Notes: a model not told the origin generated them from the letters alone. A stretch of 64,000 nt of DNA from Rhodocyclaceae bacterium (GCA_006218025.1 VBWA01000002.1:62001-126000), one strand, 5' to 3'. Positions 42,327-50,997 are shown, numbered from the stretch's first letter. Made by a program: numbers and translations.

Positions 42327-44017
42327 ACTTTGATTTGCCTGCTACCGGAACCGAGCAAAGTCCCGCCTTCCTCAATCCCGTCGCCTGCCGTGATTGGCTG
42401 GTCACCGTGCCACTGGCAAATGCCATACAGGCGCAGTCGATGTTCCTGCGCCAACTCAATTTGCTGCACCGGTTTGCCCTGTCCGCGACCGAGCGCTTTG
42501 CCATCCTCGAAGCTCTGCGCGGGTCCATCAGCGACGTGCAGGACGACGCGGCGAAGAAGTTTGCCGGCAAGCCCTTGCCGCTGGCGCCGCATGAACAGGC
42601 GGCCCTGGAAATCACGCTGAGCATCTGGCATGTTCTCGCACTCGGCTATCTGCGCTGTTTCGAGGCTCTTTGTTCCGGCAATGGCAACGGGAACGGGAAC
42701 GCCAGGGTTTCGATAGCCGCCTTGCAGACCCAGCACACGGTGATTGTCGGCAACGCCGACCTGACCTCCAAAGCCGCCACGCTGGCCCAACGCACGCTGT
42801 CGGTATTCGCCGACTGGCAGGTCGATCTCTGCCGCGGCGAGCAGTTGCCTGATGCCTCCTACTGGAAACAGCTGCATCAGGTCTTTTTTGCCGCGGAGAC
42901 CCTCGGCATCGCGACCCGCGCCGTCAGCGATACCACGCGCCACGGCAATGCACCGACCAGCGCCCTGGCCGCTTATTCCGAATGCAACCTGCTGAGCACT
43001 GCCAACGCCTATGAGCTTCCGGCACGCCACCTGGCCTGGGTTGCGCGCTGGGCGCGGCGCTGGGGCGCCAAGCTGGCGCTGCTGAAGGCACCTCCGGAGG
43101 ACATCCGCAACCGTGCCGTGCCGCTCTGGGTCGACCTTGAGTCGGATCGTCCGGCGAGCTATTGGGCCCAAAACTCAAGCGGCGGCCGCTGGCTGGAAAC
43201 CACCGAACTCAGAAGGAGCCTGGTTGCCCGCATCACCCTGCTGGAACAGGGTCGTGCGCCGGCCGAGCTTCAACTCGGCGACGACGTCACCCAACCGGCA
43301 GCGGGTCAGTTGCTGCAGCGAGTGCTGCAGCGCTGGTGCAAAGGCGGAGCGCCGCGGCGTCATGAGCGGCACGCCTCGAATGCCGCTTGCAGTTTCATTG
43401 CGGGCTTCGAAGCCGTGCACTACCACCTTTCGGGTCGCAAGGTCTTCCGCGCGCCCTCGCGTAACGATGAAACCCTGCGTCGCGAACGCGAGGAATTCGA
43501 GACTTTCGGCGACCGCAGCCATCGTGCCGGCGCTGGCGAGGCAGACGATTCGCACGTCGAGAACTGGCAAGTCATGGATGACTGGCATCTGCTCGACCAA
43601 TCAGCCACCGGCCTGCGCATCACGAGGCCGCTCAAGGAAGGCGTGCGCATCGGCGCCGGCCAGTTGATCGCCGCGAAAACGGCCGACAGCCAGCGTTTTA
43701 CCTTGGGCAACGTTCGCTGGGCGCTGCGCGAAGGAGACAATTCACTTGCGGCAGGCGTTCAACTGTTTCCGGGCGAGCCTCGTCCGGTAGCGGTTCGCGC
43801 CGTGGACCCGGATGGCACCCGCGGCACCTGGCGTCAGGGCTTTCTGCTGTCGGCACTTGCCGCGCTGAATGAACCGGCCAGCGTGGTCGCGCCTCCCGGC
43901 ACGTTTCGTCTCGATCGCAGCATTGAAGTCATGGTCGATGAACAGCCGCAGGTGCTCAAGCTGGTCCATGTCCTCGACCGCGGCATCGAGTTCGAGCGCT
44001 GCGCCTTTCAGGGCTGA
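42323..44017 (+). CDS. Conserved protein, possibly with a C-terminal PilZ-type domain
   Basis: 564 residues, no signal peptide or membrane segment. The N-terminal half is helical (LANAIQAQSMFLRQLNLLHR, then ISLSIWHVLALGYL-like EITLSIWHVLALGYLRCFEA). A run GNGNGNGNAR (42676-42709) comes from a tandem repeat of a six-base unit. The C-terminal part has DDWHLLDQSATGLRITRP and RIGAGQLIAAKTADSQRFTL, which resembles the N-x-S-x-x-G part of PilZ domains that bind cyclic di-GMP, but the upstream RxxxR pair is not clear. It overlaps the HIT gene by four bases and ends against phoR (10-bp convergent overlap). Function unknown. Confidence 0.72.
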   Translation: MNFDLPATGTEQSPAFLNPVACRDWLVTVPLANAIQAQSMFLRQLNLLHRFALSATERFAILEALRGSISDVQDDAAKKFAGKPLPLAPHEQAALEITLSIWHVLALGYLRCFEALCSGNGNGNGNARVSIAALQTQHTVIVGNADLTSKAATLAQRTLSVFADWQVDLCRGEQLPDASYWKQLHQVFFAAETLGIATRAVSDTTRHGNAPTSALAAYSECNLLSTANAYELPARHLAWVARWARRWGAKLALLKAPPEDIRNRAVPLWVDLESDRPASYWAQNSSGGRWLETTELRRSLVARITLLEQGRAPAELQLGDDVTQPAAGQLLQRVLQRWCKGGAPRRHERHASNAACSFIAGFEAVHYHLSGRKVFRAPSRNDETLRREREEFETFGDRSHRAGAGEADDSHVENWQVMDDWHLLDQSATGLRITRPLKEGVRIGAGQLIAAKTADSQRFTLGNVRWALREGDNSLAAGVQLFPGEPRPVAVRAVDPDGTRGTWRQGFLLSALAALNEPASVVAPPGTFRLDRSIEVMVDEQPQVLKLVHVLDRGIEFERCAFQG

Positions 44018-45312
44018 ACCCGGTGCGGCGGGAACACCGCGCTGAACCGCGATCCCCGGCCCGGCTCGCTTTCGATCAGAAGCACCGCCTGATGTCGCTC
44101 CAGCACATGCTTGACAATCGCCAGGCCAAGCCCGGTGCCGCCTGCTTCGCGTGAACGGCCGCGATCAACCCGGTAGAAGCGCTCCGTGAGACGGGGCAGG
44201 TGCTCGCGGGCAATGCCGATACCGCTGTCGCGCACGGAAAATCGCCCGCCGGCCTCGCCTTCAACGCTCCAGCGCAGCACGATCTCGCCGCCCTCCGGCG
44301 TGTAGCGCACGGCATTTACTGCGAGATTGGCAAACGCCGAACGCAACTCGCGGGCGCTGCCCAGCAAACCGCGCGGCCCCTGATTTTCCAGCGAGATGCG
44401 ATGTCGCCCGGCTGACAGCGCCTCCACTTCCTGGCGCACCTCCATCAGCAGGACGGCGACATCGACCGGGTCTTCCAGCGGCGGCGGCGAATCCGTTTCC
44501 AGCGAGGAGAGCGTAAGCAGGTCATCGATCAATTGCTGCATGCGCCGCGCCTGCTCGATGGCGGTTTGCAGATACTGCGCGATCTCCAGCGGCGGCGTGT
44601 CTTCGAGGGCGTCAAGCGCCGTTTCGACAAAACCGAGGGTGACCGTCAGCGGCGTTTTCAGTTCATGGGAAACATTGGCGACGAAATCGCGCCGCATGGT
44701 GGCGAGCTTCTGCAACTGCGTGATGTCGCGCACCAGAAGCAGCGTGCGTCCGGCAGCGAACGGGGCGGCCTGAACCTGCAGGGTGCGGCCCGGATTGCGC
44801 TGCGTGTGAAGTTCGAGCGGCACGCCGCGATGATCGGGGCTGTCGAGATACTCGAGAAATTCCGGTTCGCGCAGCAGATGCGTGATGCGGCTGCCGGTAT
44901 CGACCGATCCCTTGAGGCCCAGACAAGCCTCGGCCTGCAAGTTCATCCATTCGATGGCGCGGTGGCCATCGAGAATCATCACGCCATCGGGCAAAGCCTC
45001 CGCGGCGCGGCGAAAGCGGTCCAGCTCCTGGGTGGCCTGTTCGCGTTCGGCGCTGGCCAGCCGGCCTCGCCGGTGCAAAGCGTCGAACACGGCGCCCCAG
45101 GCGCCGCTGGCACTCGGCGTCGGCGTACCGAGCGGGCAAGCCGCCCAGTGAATCAGCCTCAGCACCATCCAGAGCTGGCGCAGAAAGAAGAATGCGACGG
45201 CGCCAAACCCCATCAGTTCGGCACCGACCTCACCGGCCGCAAACCAGCCGGCCAGCGCCGCCAGCGCCGCCAGCAAAACTGCCAGCAGCAGCTCGGCCAG
45301 AACCGCGTTCAC
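44008..45312 (-). CDS. phoR: Phosphate regulon sensor histidine kinase
   Basis: 434 residues. An N-terminal membrane region (LLLAVLLAALAALAGWFAAG and GAVAFFFLRQLWMVLRLIHW) precedes a PAS domain (LPDGVMILDGHRAIEWMNLQ). The dimerisation domain has FVANVSHELKTPLTVTLGFV with the phosphorylated His near residue 217. The ATPase domain has the N box LAVNAVRYTPEGGEIVLRW, G1 VRDSGIGIAREHLP and G2 GGTGLGLAIVKHVL. Together with phoB (4-bp overlap) it controls the phosphate-starvation response. There is no pstSCAB or phoU in the window. Confidence 0.95.
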   Translation of the reverse strand: MNAVLAELLLAVLLAALAALAGWFAAGEVGAELMGFGAVAFFFLRQLWMVLRLIHWAACPLGTPTPSASGAWGAVFDALHRRGRLASAEREQATQELDRFRRAAEALPDGVMILDGHRAIEWMNLQAEACLGLKGSVDTGSRITHLLREPEFLEYLDSPDHRGVPLELHTQRNPGRTLQVQAAPFAAGRTLLLVRDITQLQKLATMRRDFVANVSHELKTPLTVTLGFVETALDALEDTPPLEIAQYLQTAIEQARRMQQLIDDLLTLSSLETDSPPPLEDPVDVAVLLMEVRQEVEALSAGRHRISLENQGPRGLLGSARELRSAFANLAVNAVRYTPEGGEIVLRWSVEGEAGGRFSVRDSGIGIAREHLPRLTERFYRVDRGRSREAGGTGLGLAIVKHVLERHQAVLLIESEPGRGSRFSAVFPPHRVQP

Positions 45313-45995
45313 GCTGCCGACATCCGGTAACCGCTGCCGCGCACCGTCTGGATCAGCGCGTCCTGTCCGCTGGCTTCAAGGGCGGCGCGCAGGCGGCGAA
45401 TATGCACGTCCACCGTGCGCTCTTCGACAAAAACGTGGTCGCCCCAGACCTGGTCGAGCAACTGCGCGCGGCCATGCACGCGCTCGGGGTGGGTCATCAG
45501 AAAATGCAGCAGACGGAACTCCGTGGGACCGAGCGTCACCTCCGCGCTTCCTGCGGTGATTCGATGGGTGGCGGGATCAAGCCGCAAGCCGCCGAGCTCG
45601 ACCACGTCTTCGGTGGCCTGCGGCGCATGCCGGCGCAACACCGCCTTGATGCGCGCGATCAGCTCGCGCGGACTGAACGGCTTGGTCACGTAGTCGTCGG
45701 CGCCAAGGTCGAGGGCTTCGATCTTGTCACGCTCCTCGGCACGCGCGGTGAGCATGATGATCGGCAGGCGCCGGGTGCGCGCTTCGCCGCGCAGCAGGCG
45801 CGCAAAATCGACGCCGCTCATGCCCGGCAGCATCCAGTCGAGCAGCACCAGATCGGGCAGTGCATCCTGTACCAGCCGGCGGGCGGTTTCGGCATCCGGC
45901 GCCAGTTGCACGACATGCCCGGCGCGGCGCAGGTTGACCTCGATCAGCGACTGGATCGTCGGCTCATCTTCAACTACCAGTATTGTTGCGGACAT
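45309..45995 (-). CDS. phoB: Phosphate regulon response regulator
   Basis: 228 residues. Receiver domain with the acidic pair VVEDEPTI, phospho-acceptor Asp in LVLLDWMLPGMSG (near 53), Thr/Lys switch residues in IIMLTARAEERD and DDYVTKPFSPREL. The C-terminal winged helix (TLGPTEFRLLHFLMTHPERV and VEERTVDVHIRRLRAALE, ending GSGYRMSA) is of the OmpR/PhoB type. A possible Pho box lies about 44 bp upstream, so the operon may activate itself. The stop overlaps the phoR start. Confidence 0.96.
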   Translation of the reverse strand: MSATILVVEDEPTIQSLIEVNLRRAGHVVQLAPDAETARRLVQDALPDLVLLDWMLPGMSGVDFARLLRGEARTRRLPIIMLTARAEERDKIEALDLGADDYVTKPFSPRELIARIKAVLRRHAPQATEDVVELGGLRLDPATHRITAGSAEVTLGPTEFRLLHFLMTHPERVHGRAQLLDQVWGDHVFVEERTVDVHIRRLRAALEASGQDALIQTVRGSGYRMSAA

Positions 45996-46038
45996 TGATC
46001 GTTCAGCCCAAGTAAAACACCGAGTCTATTGCGACTTG

Positions 46039-46056
46039 ATGACGGTTCCGTGACAC
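46039..46056 (-). promoter_or_regulatory. Pho-box-like site upstream of phoB
   Basis: On the minus strand TGTCA and CGTCA stand 11 bases apart within GTGTCACGGAACCGTCAT, the spacing of the PhoB direct repeat (CTGTCAT type). It lies 44-61 bp upstream of the phoB start. Confidence 0.55.
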
Positions 46057-46111
46057 CGGGCCGCCAGGCAGTGTGCGCTATGATAGCGGGCCCAATCAAG
46101 GAGCTGTAGCC

Positions 46112-46531
46112 ATGTCCGGTCTCGACCGCAAAACCCCGATTCCCACCGAGATCACCCTGCACCAGAAATCCCGCATGCTCGAACTGACGTTCGACGACGG
46201 CGGCCACTATCAGCTGCCCGCCGAGTTCCTGCGCGTCTGCAGCCCGTCGGCCGAGGTTCGTGGCCACGGCCCTGGGCAGGAGACGCTGCAAACCGGCAAG
46301 CGCAATGTCGAGATCACCACCCTCGAACCCGTCGGCAACTACGCGGTGCAGCCGACCTTCTCCGATGGACACAACACGGGCATTTACTCGTGGGACTGGC
46401 TGCACCATCTTGGCGCCAACCATGAAACGCTGTGGGCCGAATACCTCGAACGCCTTGAAAAAGCCGGTGCCAGCCGCGATATAGACTCGACAACGCAGCC
46501 GCCCAAGTCAGGTGGGTGCGGCAGCCATTAA
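46112..46531 (+). CDS. DUF971 family protein
   Basis: 139 residues starting MSGLDRKTPIPTEITLHQKS. DUF971 pattern: RMLELTFDDGGHYQLPAEFL, then LRVCSPSAEVRGHGPGQETL, ITTLEPVGNYAVQPTFSDGH and GIYSWDWLHHLG. DUF971 genes often sit beside ubiE in betaproteobacteria, as here, and the domain is related to gamma-butyrobetaine hydroxylase N-termini and Fe-S assembly partners. A GGAG ribosome site lies nine bases upstream. Function unknown. Confidence 0.9.
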   Translation: MSGLDRKTPIPTEITLHQKSRMLELTFDDGGHYQLPAEFLRVCSPSAEVRGHGPGQETLQTGKRNVEITTLEPVGNYAVQPTFSDGHNTGIYSWDWLHHLGANHETLWAEYLERLEKAGASRDIDSTTQPPKSGGCGSH

Positions 46532-46602
46532 CTTGCATGGTCGTCAAGACCGCCCCTGTGCCATGAAATCGTTAAAGGCGAATTGATGACCCGCCCCCCC
46601 AT

Positions 46603-46655
46603 CCCCCCTCGCGGGGGGCTACTGATTGGCTCGCTTCGCTCGACTATCACCAATC
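46603..46655. repeat. Tandem hairpins between DUF971 gene and ubiE
   Basis: CCCCCC at 46603-46608 can pair with GGGGGG at 46613-46618. A second palindrome pairs GATTGG (46624-46629) with CCAATC (46650-46655) around CGCTTCGCTCG. No T-run follows either one. They may act as terminator or REP-type repeat. Confidence 0.5.
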
Positions 46656-46686
46656 GCTCCGAACAAGTTATTTCACGTTAAACGCG

Positions 46687-47430
46687 ATGACCCAAACCCA
46701 TTTCGGCTTTGAAAGCGTAGACGAAAAAGAAAAAGCCCGGCGCGTAGCAGGCGTTTTCTCGTCGGTCGCGCAGAAATACGACGTGATGAACGATCTCATG
46801 TCGATGGGTTTGCACCGCCTGTGGAAGAAATTCACCATCGACATCGCTGCGCCGCGGCCCGGCGAACGCGTGCTCGACGTCGCCGGCGGCACGGCCGATC
46901 TTTCGTCGGCCTTTGCCCGCCGCGTTGGCGCATTTGACAAGACCGGCGGCGAGGTCTGGCTCACCGACATCAACAACGCCATGCTCGGCGTCGGTCGTGA
47001 CCGCCTGCTCGACGAAGGCGTGCTGGCACCGGTGGCCCAGTGCGACGCGGAAAAGCTGCCTTTCCCCGACGATCATTTCGATATCGTCACGGTAGCCTTC
47101 GGCCTGCGCAACATGACGCACAAGGACAAGGCCCTGCAGGAAATGCACCGCGTGCTGCGCCCCGGCGGAAGGCTGCTGGTGCTGGAATTTTCCAAAGTAT
47201 GGAAACCGCTGGAAAAGGTCTACGATGCGTACTCCTTCAAGCTGCTGCCATGGCTGGGCGAAAAAATTGCGGGTGATGCCGAGTCCTACCGCTACCTGGC
47301 CGAATCAATCCGCATGCACCCGGACCAGGCCGCGCTCAAGGCCATGATGGAACAAGCCGGGCTGGAACGTGTCGAAGTGTTCAATATGACAGCGGGCGTC
47401 GTCGCGCTGCATCGTGGTTACAAGTTCTAA
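46687..47430 (+). CDS. ubiE: Demethylmenaquinone/ubiquinone C-methyltransferase
   Basis: 247 residues. SAM-dependent C-methylation in ubiquinone (and menaquinone) synthesis. The start [20 protein letters not shown] and [20 protein letters not shown] is the UbiE signature. SAM motif I is [16 protein letters not shown], and the later blocks are [20 protein letters not shown] and [20 protein letters not shown]. The C-terminus [17 protein letters not shown] is typical. Followed by a Tim44-like gene and ubiJ, so a quinone-synthesis cluster. Confidence 0.97.
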   Translation: MTQTHFGFESVDEKEKARRVAGVFSSVAQKYDVMNDLMSMGLHRLWKKFTIDIAAPRPGERVLDVAGGTADLSSAFARRVGAFDKTGGEVWLTDINNAMLGVGRDRLLDEGVLAPVAQCDAEKLPFPDDHFDIVTVAFGLRNMTHKDKALQEMHRVLRPGGRLLVLEFSKVWKPLEKVYDAYSFKLLPWLGEKIAGDAESYRYLAESIRMHPDQAALKAMMEQAGLERVEVFNMTAGVVALHRGYKF

Positions 47431-47446
47431 CGAGGAGAAAGAGACA

Positions 47447-48370
47447 ATGAAACGATTAGTGATTGCCGCCTTCGCGGCCGTGCTTGGTCTGGGCATGATG
47501 GTTCCCGACGCCGAAGCCAAGCGCCTGGGTGGTGGCAGTTCGATAGGCATGAAACGTCAGGCAACGCCCGCACCCGCTCCGGCAATGGCTGGAAAGCCGG
47601 CCGCCGCTCCGGCAGCTGCGGCCGCTCCCGCTGCTGCCGCCAAACCGGCCGGCATGAGCCGCTTCCTCGGCCCCTTGGCCGGCCTCGCCGCCGGTCTGGG
47701 CATCGCCGCCCTGCTGTCGCACTTCGGTCTGGGCGAGGGCATGGCGAACATGCTGCTGATCCTGGCGCTGGTCATGGTCGCGTTCTTCGTCATCCGCTGG
47801 CTGATGAGCAAGCGCACGCCCGCAGCCGGCATGCAGTACGCCGGTACGGGCCCGGGCAATGCGGCTCCGGCGAACTTCAATCCGGCCCAGTTCGAAGCCT
47901 CGGGAGTTCCCGGAGGGACGCACAGCGCTGGCAGCATGGCGGCAGGCGCAGTTGCAGCGAACATCCCCGCCGATTTCGACGTCGAGGGTTTCCTGCGCCA
48001 GGCCAAGCTCAATTTTGTACGCCTCCAGGCCGCCAACGACCGCGGCGACATGGACGACATCCGCGAATTCACTTCACCCGAGATGTACGCCGAGATCAAG
48101 ATGCAGCTTCAGGAGCGCGGCAGCCGCGCCCAGGAAACCGACGTCATGCAGCTCAACGCCGAGTTGCTCGAAGTGGTCACCGAGGACAGCCGCCACATCG
48201 CCAGCGTGCATTTCTCCGGCCAGCTGCGTGAGGACAACGGCGCGCCGGAAGCCTTCGCCGAAACCTGGCATCTCGTCAAACCGGCCGACGGCAGCCGCGG
48301 CTGGAACGTGGCCGGCATCCAGCAAGTCGCCGGCCCGCAAAGCGGAATCCCCGGCGCGCAAAGCGAATAA
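47447..48370 (+). CDS. Tim44-domain membrane protein
   Basis: 307 residues. Signal-like N-terminus (MKRLVIAAFAAVLGLGMMVP), an Ala/Pro-rich linker, transmembrane segments LAGLAAGLGIAALLSHF and ANMLLILALVMVAFFVIRWL, then the Tim44-like domain with FDVEGFLRQAKLNFVRLQAA, DDIREFTSPEMYAEIKMQLQ and VHFSGQLREDNGAPEAFAET. Bacterial Tim44-like proteins have unknown function. The ribosome site GAGGAGAAA is well placed. It stands between ubiE and ubiJ in one operon. Confidence 0.9.
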   Translation: MKRLVIAAFAAVLGLGMMVPDAEAKRLGGGSSIGMKRQATPAPAPAMAGKPAAAPAAAAAPAAAAKPAGMSRFLGPLAGLAAGLGIAALLSHFGLGEGMANMLLILALVMVAFFVIRWLMSKRTPAAGMQYAGTGPGNAAPANFNPAQFEASGVPGGTHSAGSMAAGAVAANIPADFDVEGFLRQAKLNFVRLQAANDRGDMDDIREFTSPEMYAEIKMQLQERGSRAQETDVMQLNAELLEVVTEDSRHIASVHFSGQLREDNGAPEAFAETWHLVKPADGSRGWNVAGIQQVAGPQSGIPGAQSE

Positions 48371-48375
48371 TACCC

Positions 48376-48948
48376 ATGCAAGCCCTGCCCGCGCCGCTGC
48401 AAGCGGCGATCAATCACCTGCTCGGGCAGGCTGCGTGGGCGCGCGAAAAGCTGGCGCCGTTTGCCGGGCATGCCGCGCTGATCAAAATGCCGCCTTTCGA
48501 GGCGGCTTTTTTGATTGGTCCCGACGGCTGTCTCTCCGCGCCACCGCCTGAAGCCGAACTGGAAGTCAGCATTGCACTGCCGGCGGCAACGCCGCTGCTT
48601 GCCCTGCAGGGCAAGGATGCCGTGATGCGGGCGGCGCGCATCGAAGGCTCGGCCGAATTCGCCGAAACTCTCGGTTTCGTCATTCGCAACCTGCGCTGGG
48701 ACGCCGAGGAAGACCTTTCCACCATCGTCGGCGACATCGCGGCCCACCGCATCGTTGCCGGGACGCGCGAGTTTGCCGCCTGGCAGCAGCAGGCGGCAAG
48801 AAACCTTGCCGAGAACCTCGCCGAATACTTCACCGAAGAACAGCCGCTGATTGCGCGTCAGGCTGATATCGAGCTGTTTTCAAGCGAGATCGACCGGCTG
48901 CGAGACGATGTGGCCCGACTCGAGAAGCGCGTGCAGCGACTGGCTTGA
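48376..48948 (+). CDS. ubiJ: Ubiquinone biosynthesis accessory factor UbiJ (SCP2-type)
   Basis: 190 residues. SCP2-like N-terminal domain (QAAINHLLGQAAWAREKLAP, then AAFLIGPDGCLSAPPPEAEL) that should bind quinone-intermediate lipids, then VGDIAAHRIVAGTREFAAWQ and a helical coiled-coil C-terminus SSEIDRLRDDVARLEKRVQR. This matches UbiJ, which helps assemble the ubiquinone pathway with UbiE and UbiB. It lies 5 bp after the Tim44-like gene. ubiB is not next here. Confidence 0.92.
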   Translation: MQALPAPLQAAINHLLGQAAWAREKLAPFAGHAALIKMPPFEAAFLIGPDGCLSAPPPEAELEVSIALPAATPLLALQGKDAVMRAARIEGSAEFAETLGFVIRNLRWDAEEDLSTIVGDIAAHRIVAGTREFAAWQQQAARNLAENLAEYFTEEQPLIARQADIELFSSEIDRLRDDVARLEKRVQRLA

Positions 48949-49029
48949 TCGGCGGCTGAAATATTTTTATTGGCCTGCCGTCGGCAGGCTGGGCACAATG
49001 GCCCTCCTAAACAAAGGGAGGATCACAAA

Positions 49030-49593
49030 ATGAATAAGTTTCTGTTCGCCGCTGCAGTGTTCACTGCTCCGTTCGCCGCCACTCTGGCCCATGCCAACGA
49101 CGAGGCCCTGTTCGGCGAAGCGCGCAAGGTAGCTACAACGCTGCCACCCAAGCTGCTGGTCGCGCTGCAGGAAGAAATTGCCAGGACAGGCGCCGAGGGT
49201 GCGATCTCGGTGTGCAAGGACATGGCGCCGAAAATGGCCGGCGAAGTCTCGCAGCAGACCGGCTGGAAGATCAAGCGCGTCAGCCTCAAGGCCCGCAACG
49301 ATGCGCGGGCGATTCCCGATGCATGGGAACAAGCCGCGCTGGAGGATTTCGACAAGCGCGCGGCGACCGGCGAGTCACCCGCCAAGCTGGAAAAAGGCGA
49401 GAAGATCGGCAACGAGTACCGCTTCGTCAAGGCGCTGCCGGTCCAGGGTTTGTGCCTGAGTTGCCACGGCCCCGACGACAAGCTCAAGCCCGCCGTCAAG
49501 TCCAGCCTTTCGCAGCACTACCCCAACGACAAGGCCACCGGCTATTCCGAAGGCCAGATTCGCGGCGTGATCAGCGTGCGCAAGGCACTCTGA
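49030..49593 (+). CDS. Periplasmic c-type haem protein, DUF3365 (Tll0287-like)
   Basis: 187 residues. Signal peptide (FLFAAAVFTAPFAATLAHA), then VCKDMAPKMAGEVSQQTGWK, VKRVSLK-like IKRVSLKARNDARAIPDAWE and the haem attachment site VQGLCLSCHGPDDKLK (C-x-x-C-H). The DUF3365 family is a PAS-like haem protein with a role in redox sensing or electron transfer. An AAAGGGAGG ribosome site lies about ten bases upstream. It is convergent with the RND operon. Haem ligand on the far side unclear. Confidence 0.9.
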   Translation: MNKFLFAAAVFTAPFAATLAHANDEALFGEARKVATTLPPKLLVALQEEIARTGAEGAISVCKDMAPKMAGEVSQQTGWKIKRVSLKARNDARAIPDAWEQAALEDFDKRAATGESPAKLEKGEKIGNEYRFVKALPVQGLCLSCHGPDDKLKPAVKSSLSQHYPNDKATGYSEGQIRGVISVRKAL

Positions 49594-49599
49594 GTTTGC

Positions 49600-50997
49600 T
49601 CACTGGCGCTGGTCGGCGATGCCGCCGCCCAGCGCCTTGTAGAAGCTCGCCGCCGTCGACAGCCACTGGCGCCGTACCGCCAGCGCCGACTGTTGCGCGG
49701 CGAAGTGTTCGCGTTGCGCGTCGAGCAGTTCGAGGTGACTGGAGACGCCGGCCTTGTAGCGGGCATCGACGATCTTCAGGCGCTGGCTTTGCGCAGCGAC
49801 ATTGGCTTCCTGCGCCTGCAGTTGTTCCGCCAGTTGCTCGCGTGCGGCCAGGAGGTCGGCAATTTCGCGGAATGCCTGCTGGATCGCCTTCTCGTACTCG
49901 GCCACGGCAATGGTCTTGCGCGCCGTTGCCAGATCGACGTTGCCGCTGCTGCGGCCCGCGTCGAACAGGGGCAGGCGCAAGGCCGGGACAAAGTTCCAGG
50001 CGCCGCTGCCGGCATCGAACAAACCGGATAGCCCCCGGCTGGCGGTCCCGAGAGCGGCGGTCAGCACGATCTTCGGCAGGAAGGCGGCGCGTGCGGCACC
50101 GATGTTGGCATTGGCCGCGATCAGTTTCTGTTCGGCGGCCAGGACGTCCGGACGGATGAGCAAGACTTCCGCCGGCAGGCCGACGGCCACCTCGGCAATC
50201 AGGCCCGGCTGAGCCAGTTTGCCGCCAGCCACCTGCGCCGGCGAAGCGCCGACCAACAGACGCAAGGCGTTTTCTGCAGCCGCATGGCTGCGCGAGAGGC
50301 TGGCAGTTTCGGCACGCGCATTCTGGAAGGCGCCGTCGGCTTGCAGATAGTCGAGGTCGCCGGCGAGGCCGACGTCACGACGGCGGCCGATCAGCGTGCG
50401 GGTCTCCTCGCGACTTTTCGTGGTGGCCTGGGCCAGTTCGAGTCGCTCGCCAAGTTCCAGCAGGCTGAGCCAGGCGTTGGCCACATCCGCAATCAGCGAC
50501 AGGCGGAAGGCCTCGCGCGCATAGTCGCTGGCGAGGAAGTTTGCGCGCCCGGCATCGTCGAGACTCTTGACCCGGCCCCAGAAATCCAGCTCGAACGCAG
50601 CGACGGCAAGATTGACGTCGTAGCGCTGGCTGTTCTGCTGGCGACCCGTGCTGGACAGATCGGCAGGTGTCAGCGAGGCGGCGCGCTGGGCGGCAAGATC
50701 CACCGTCGGGAAACGCTCGGCGCGGGCAATACCGGCCAGCGCGCGGGCCTCATCGACCCGCGCCACGGCGACCCGCATGTCACGGTTGTGTTCCAGCGCG
50801 GCGGCAATCAGGCTTTGCAGGCGCGGATCGGGAAAAAATGTGCGCCAGTCTGTCGGAATCGCCGTATCGCCAGCGCCGACTCTTGCTTCCGTCGGCCAGC
50901 CGGCGGGCACCGGCGGCGCCGGGCGCTGATAATCGGGCGTAAACGAACAGCCAGCCAATGCCAGGGCAATCACGAGGGGAAGTGTCTTACGCATCAT
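49600..50997 (-). CDS. RND efflux outer-membrane lipoprotein (NodT/OprM type), with two element copies
   Basis: 465 residues, outer-membrane channel of a tripartite pump. Lipoprotein signal LVIALALAGCSF with the lipobox Cys. The fold of OEP family follows: TFFPDPRLQSLIAAALEHNR, DMRVAVARVDEARALAGIAR, LIADVANAWLSLLELGERLE, and AVAEYEKAIQQAFREIADLL. Near the N-terminus [13 protein letters not shown] comes from the element at 50861-50884. Near the C-terminus QSALAVRRQWLS matches a copy at 49671-49694 in another frame. Residues around both copies still fit the family. The start overlaps the end of the RND pump gene by 11 bases. Confidence 0.93.
   Translation of the reverse strand: MMRKTLPLVIALALAGCSFTPDYQRPAPPVPAGWPTEARVGAGDTAIPTDWRTFFPDPRLQSLIAAALEHNRDMRVAVARVDEARALAGIARAERFPTVDLAAQRAASLTPADLSSTGRQQNSQRYDVNLAVAAFELDFWGRVKSLDDAGRANFLASDYAREAFRLSLIADVANAWLSLLELGERLELAQATTKSREETRTLIGRRRDVGLAGDLDYLQADGAFQNARAETASLSRSHAAAENALRLLVGASPAQVAGGKLAQPGLIAEVAVGLPAEVLLIRPDVLAAEQKLIAANANIGAARAAFLPKIVLTAALGTASRGLSGLFDAGSGAWNFVPALRLPLFDAGRSSGNVDLATARKTIAVAEYEKAIQQAFREIADLLAAREQLAEQLQAQEANVAAQSQRLKIVDARYKAGVSSHLELLDAQREHFAAQQSALAVRRQWLSTAASFYKALGGGIADQRQ
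49671..49694 (+). repeat. Dispersed 24-bp element, copy 17 (inside NodT-type gene, C-terminal)
   Basis: GCCGTAC then CGCCAGCGCCGACTGTT, one mismatch in the tail. The coding strand gives QSALAVR, a third reading frame of the element. Confidence 0.85.
50861..50884 (+). repeat. Dispersed 24-bp element, copy 18 (inside NodT-type gene, N-terminal)
   Basis: GCCGTAT then CGCCAGCGCCGACTCTT. The coding strand gives RVGAGDTA in frame, just after the lipoprotein signal region. Confidence 0.92.
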
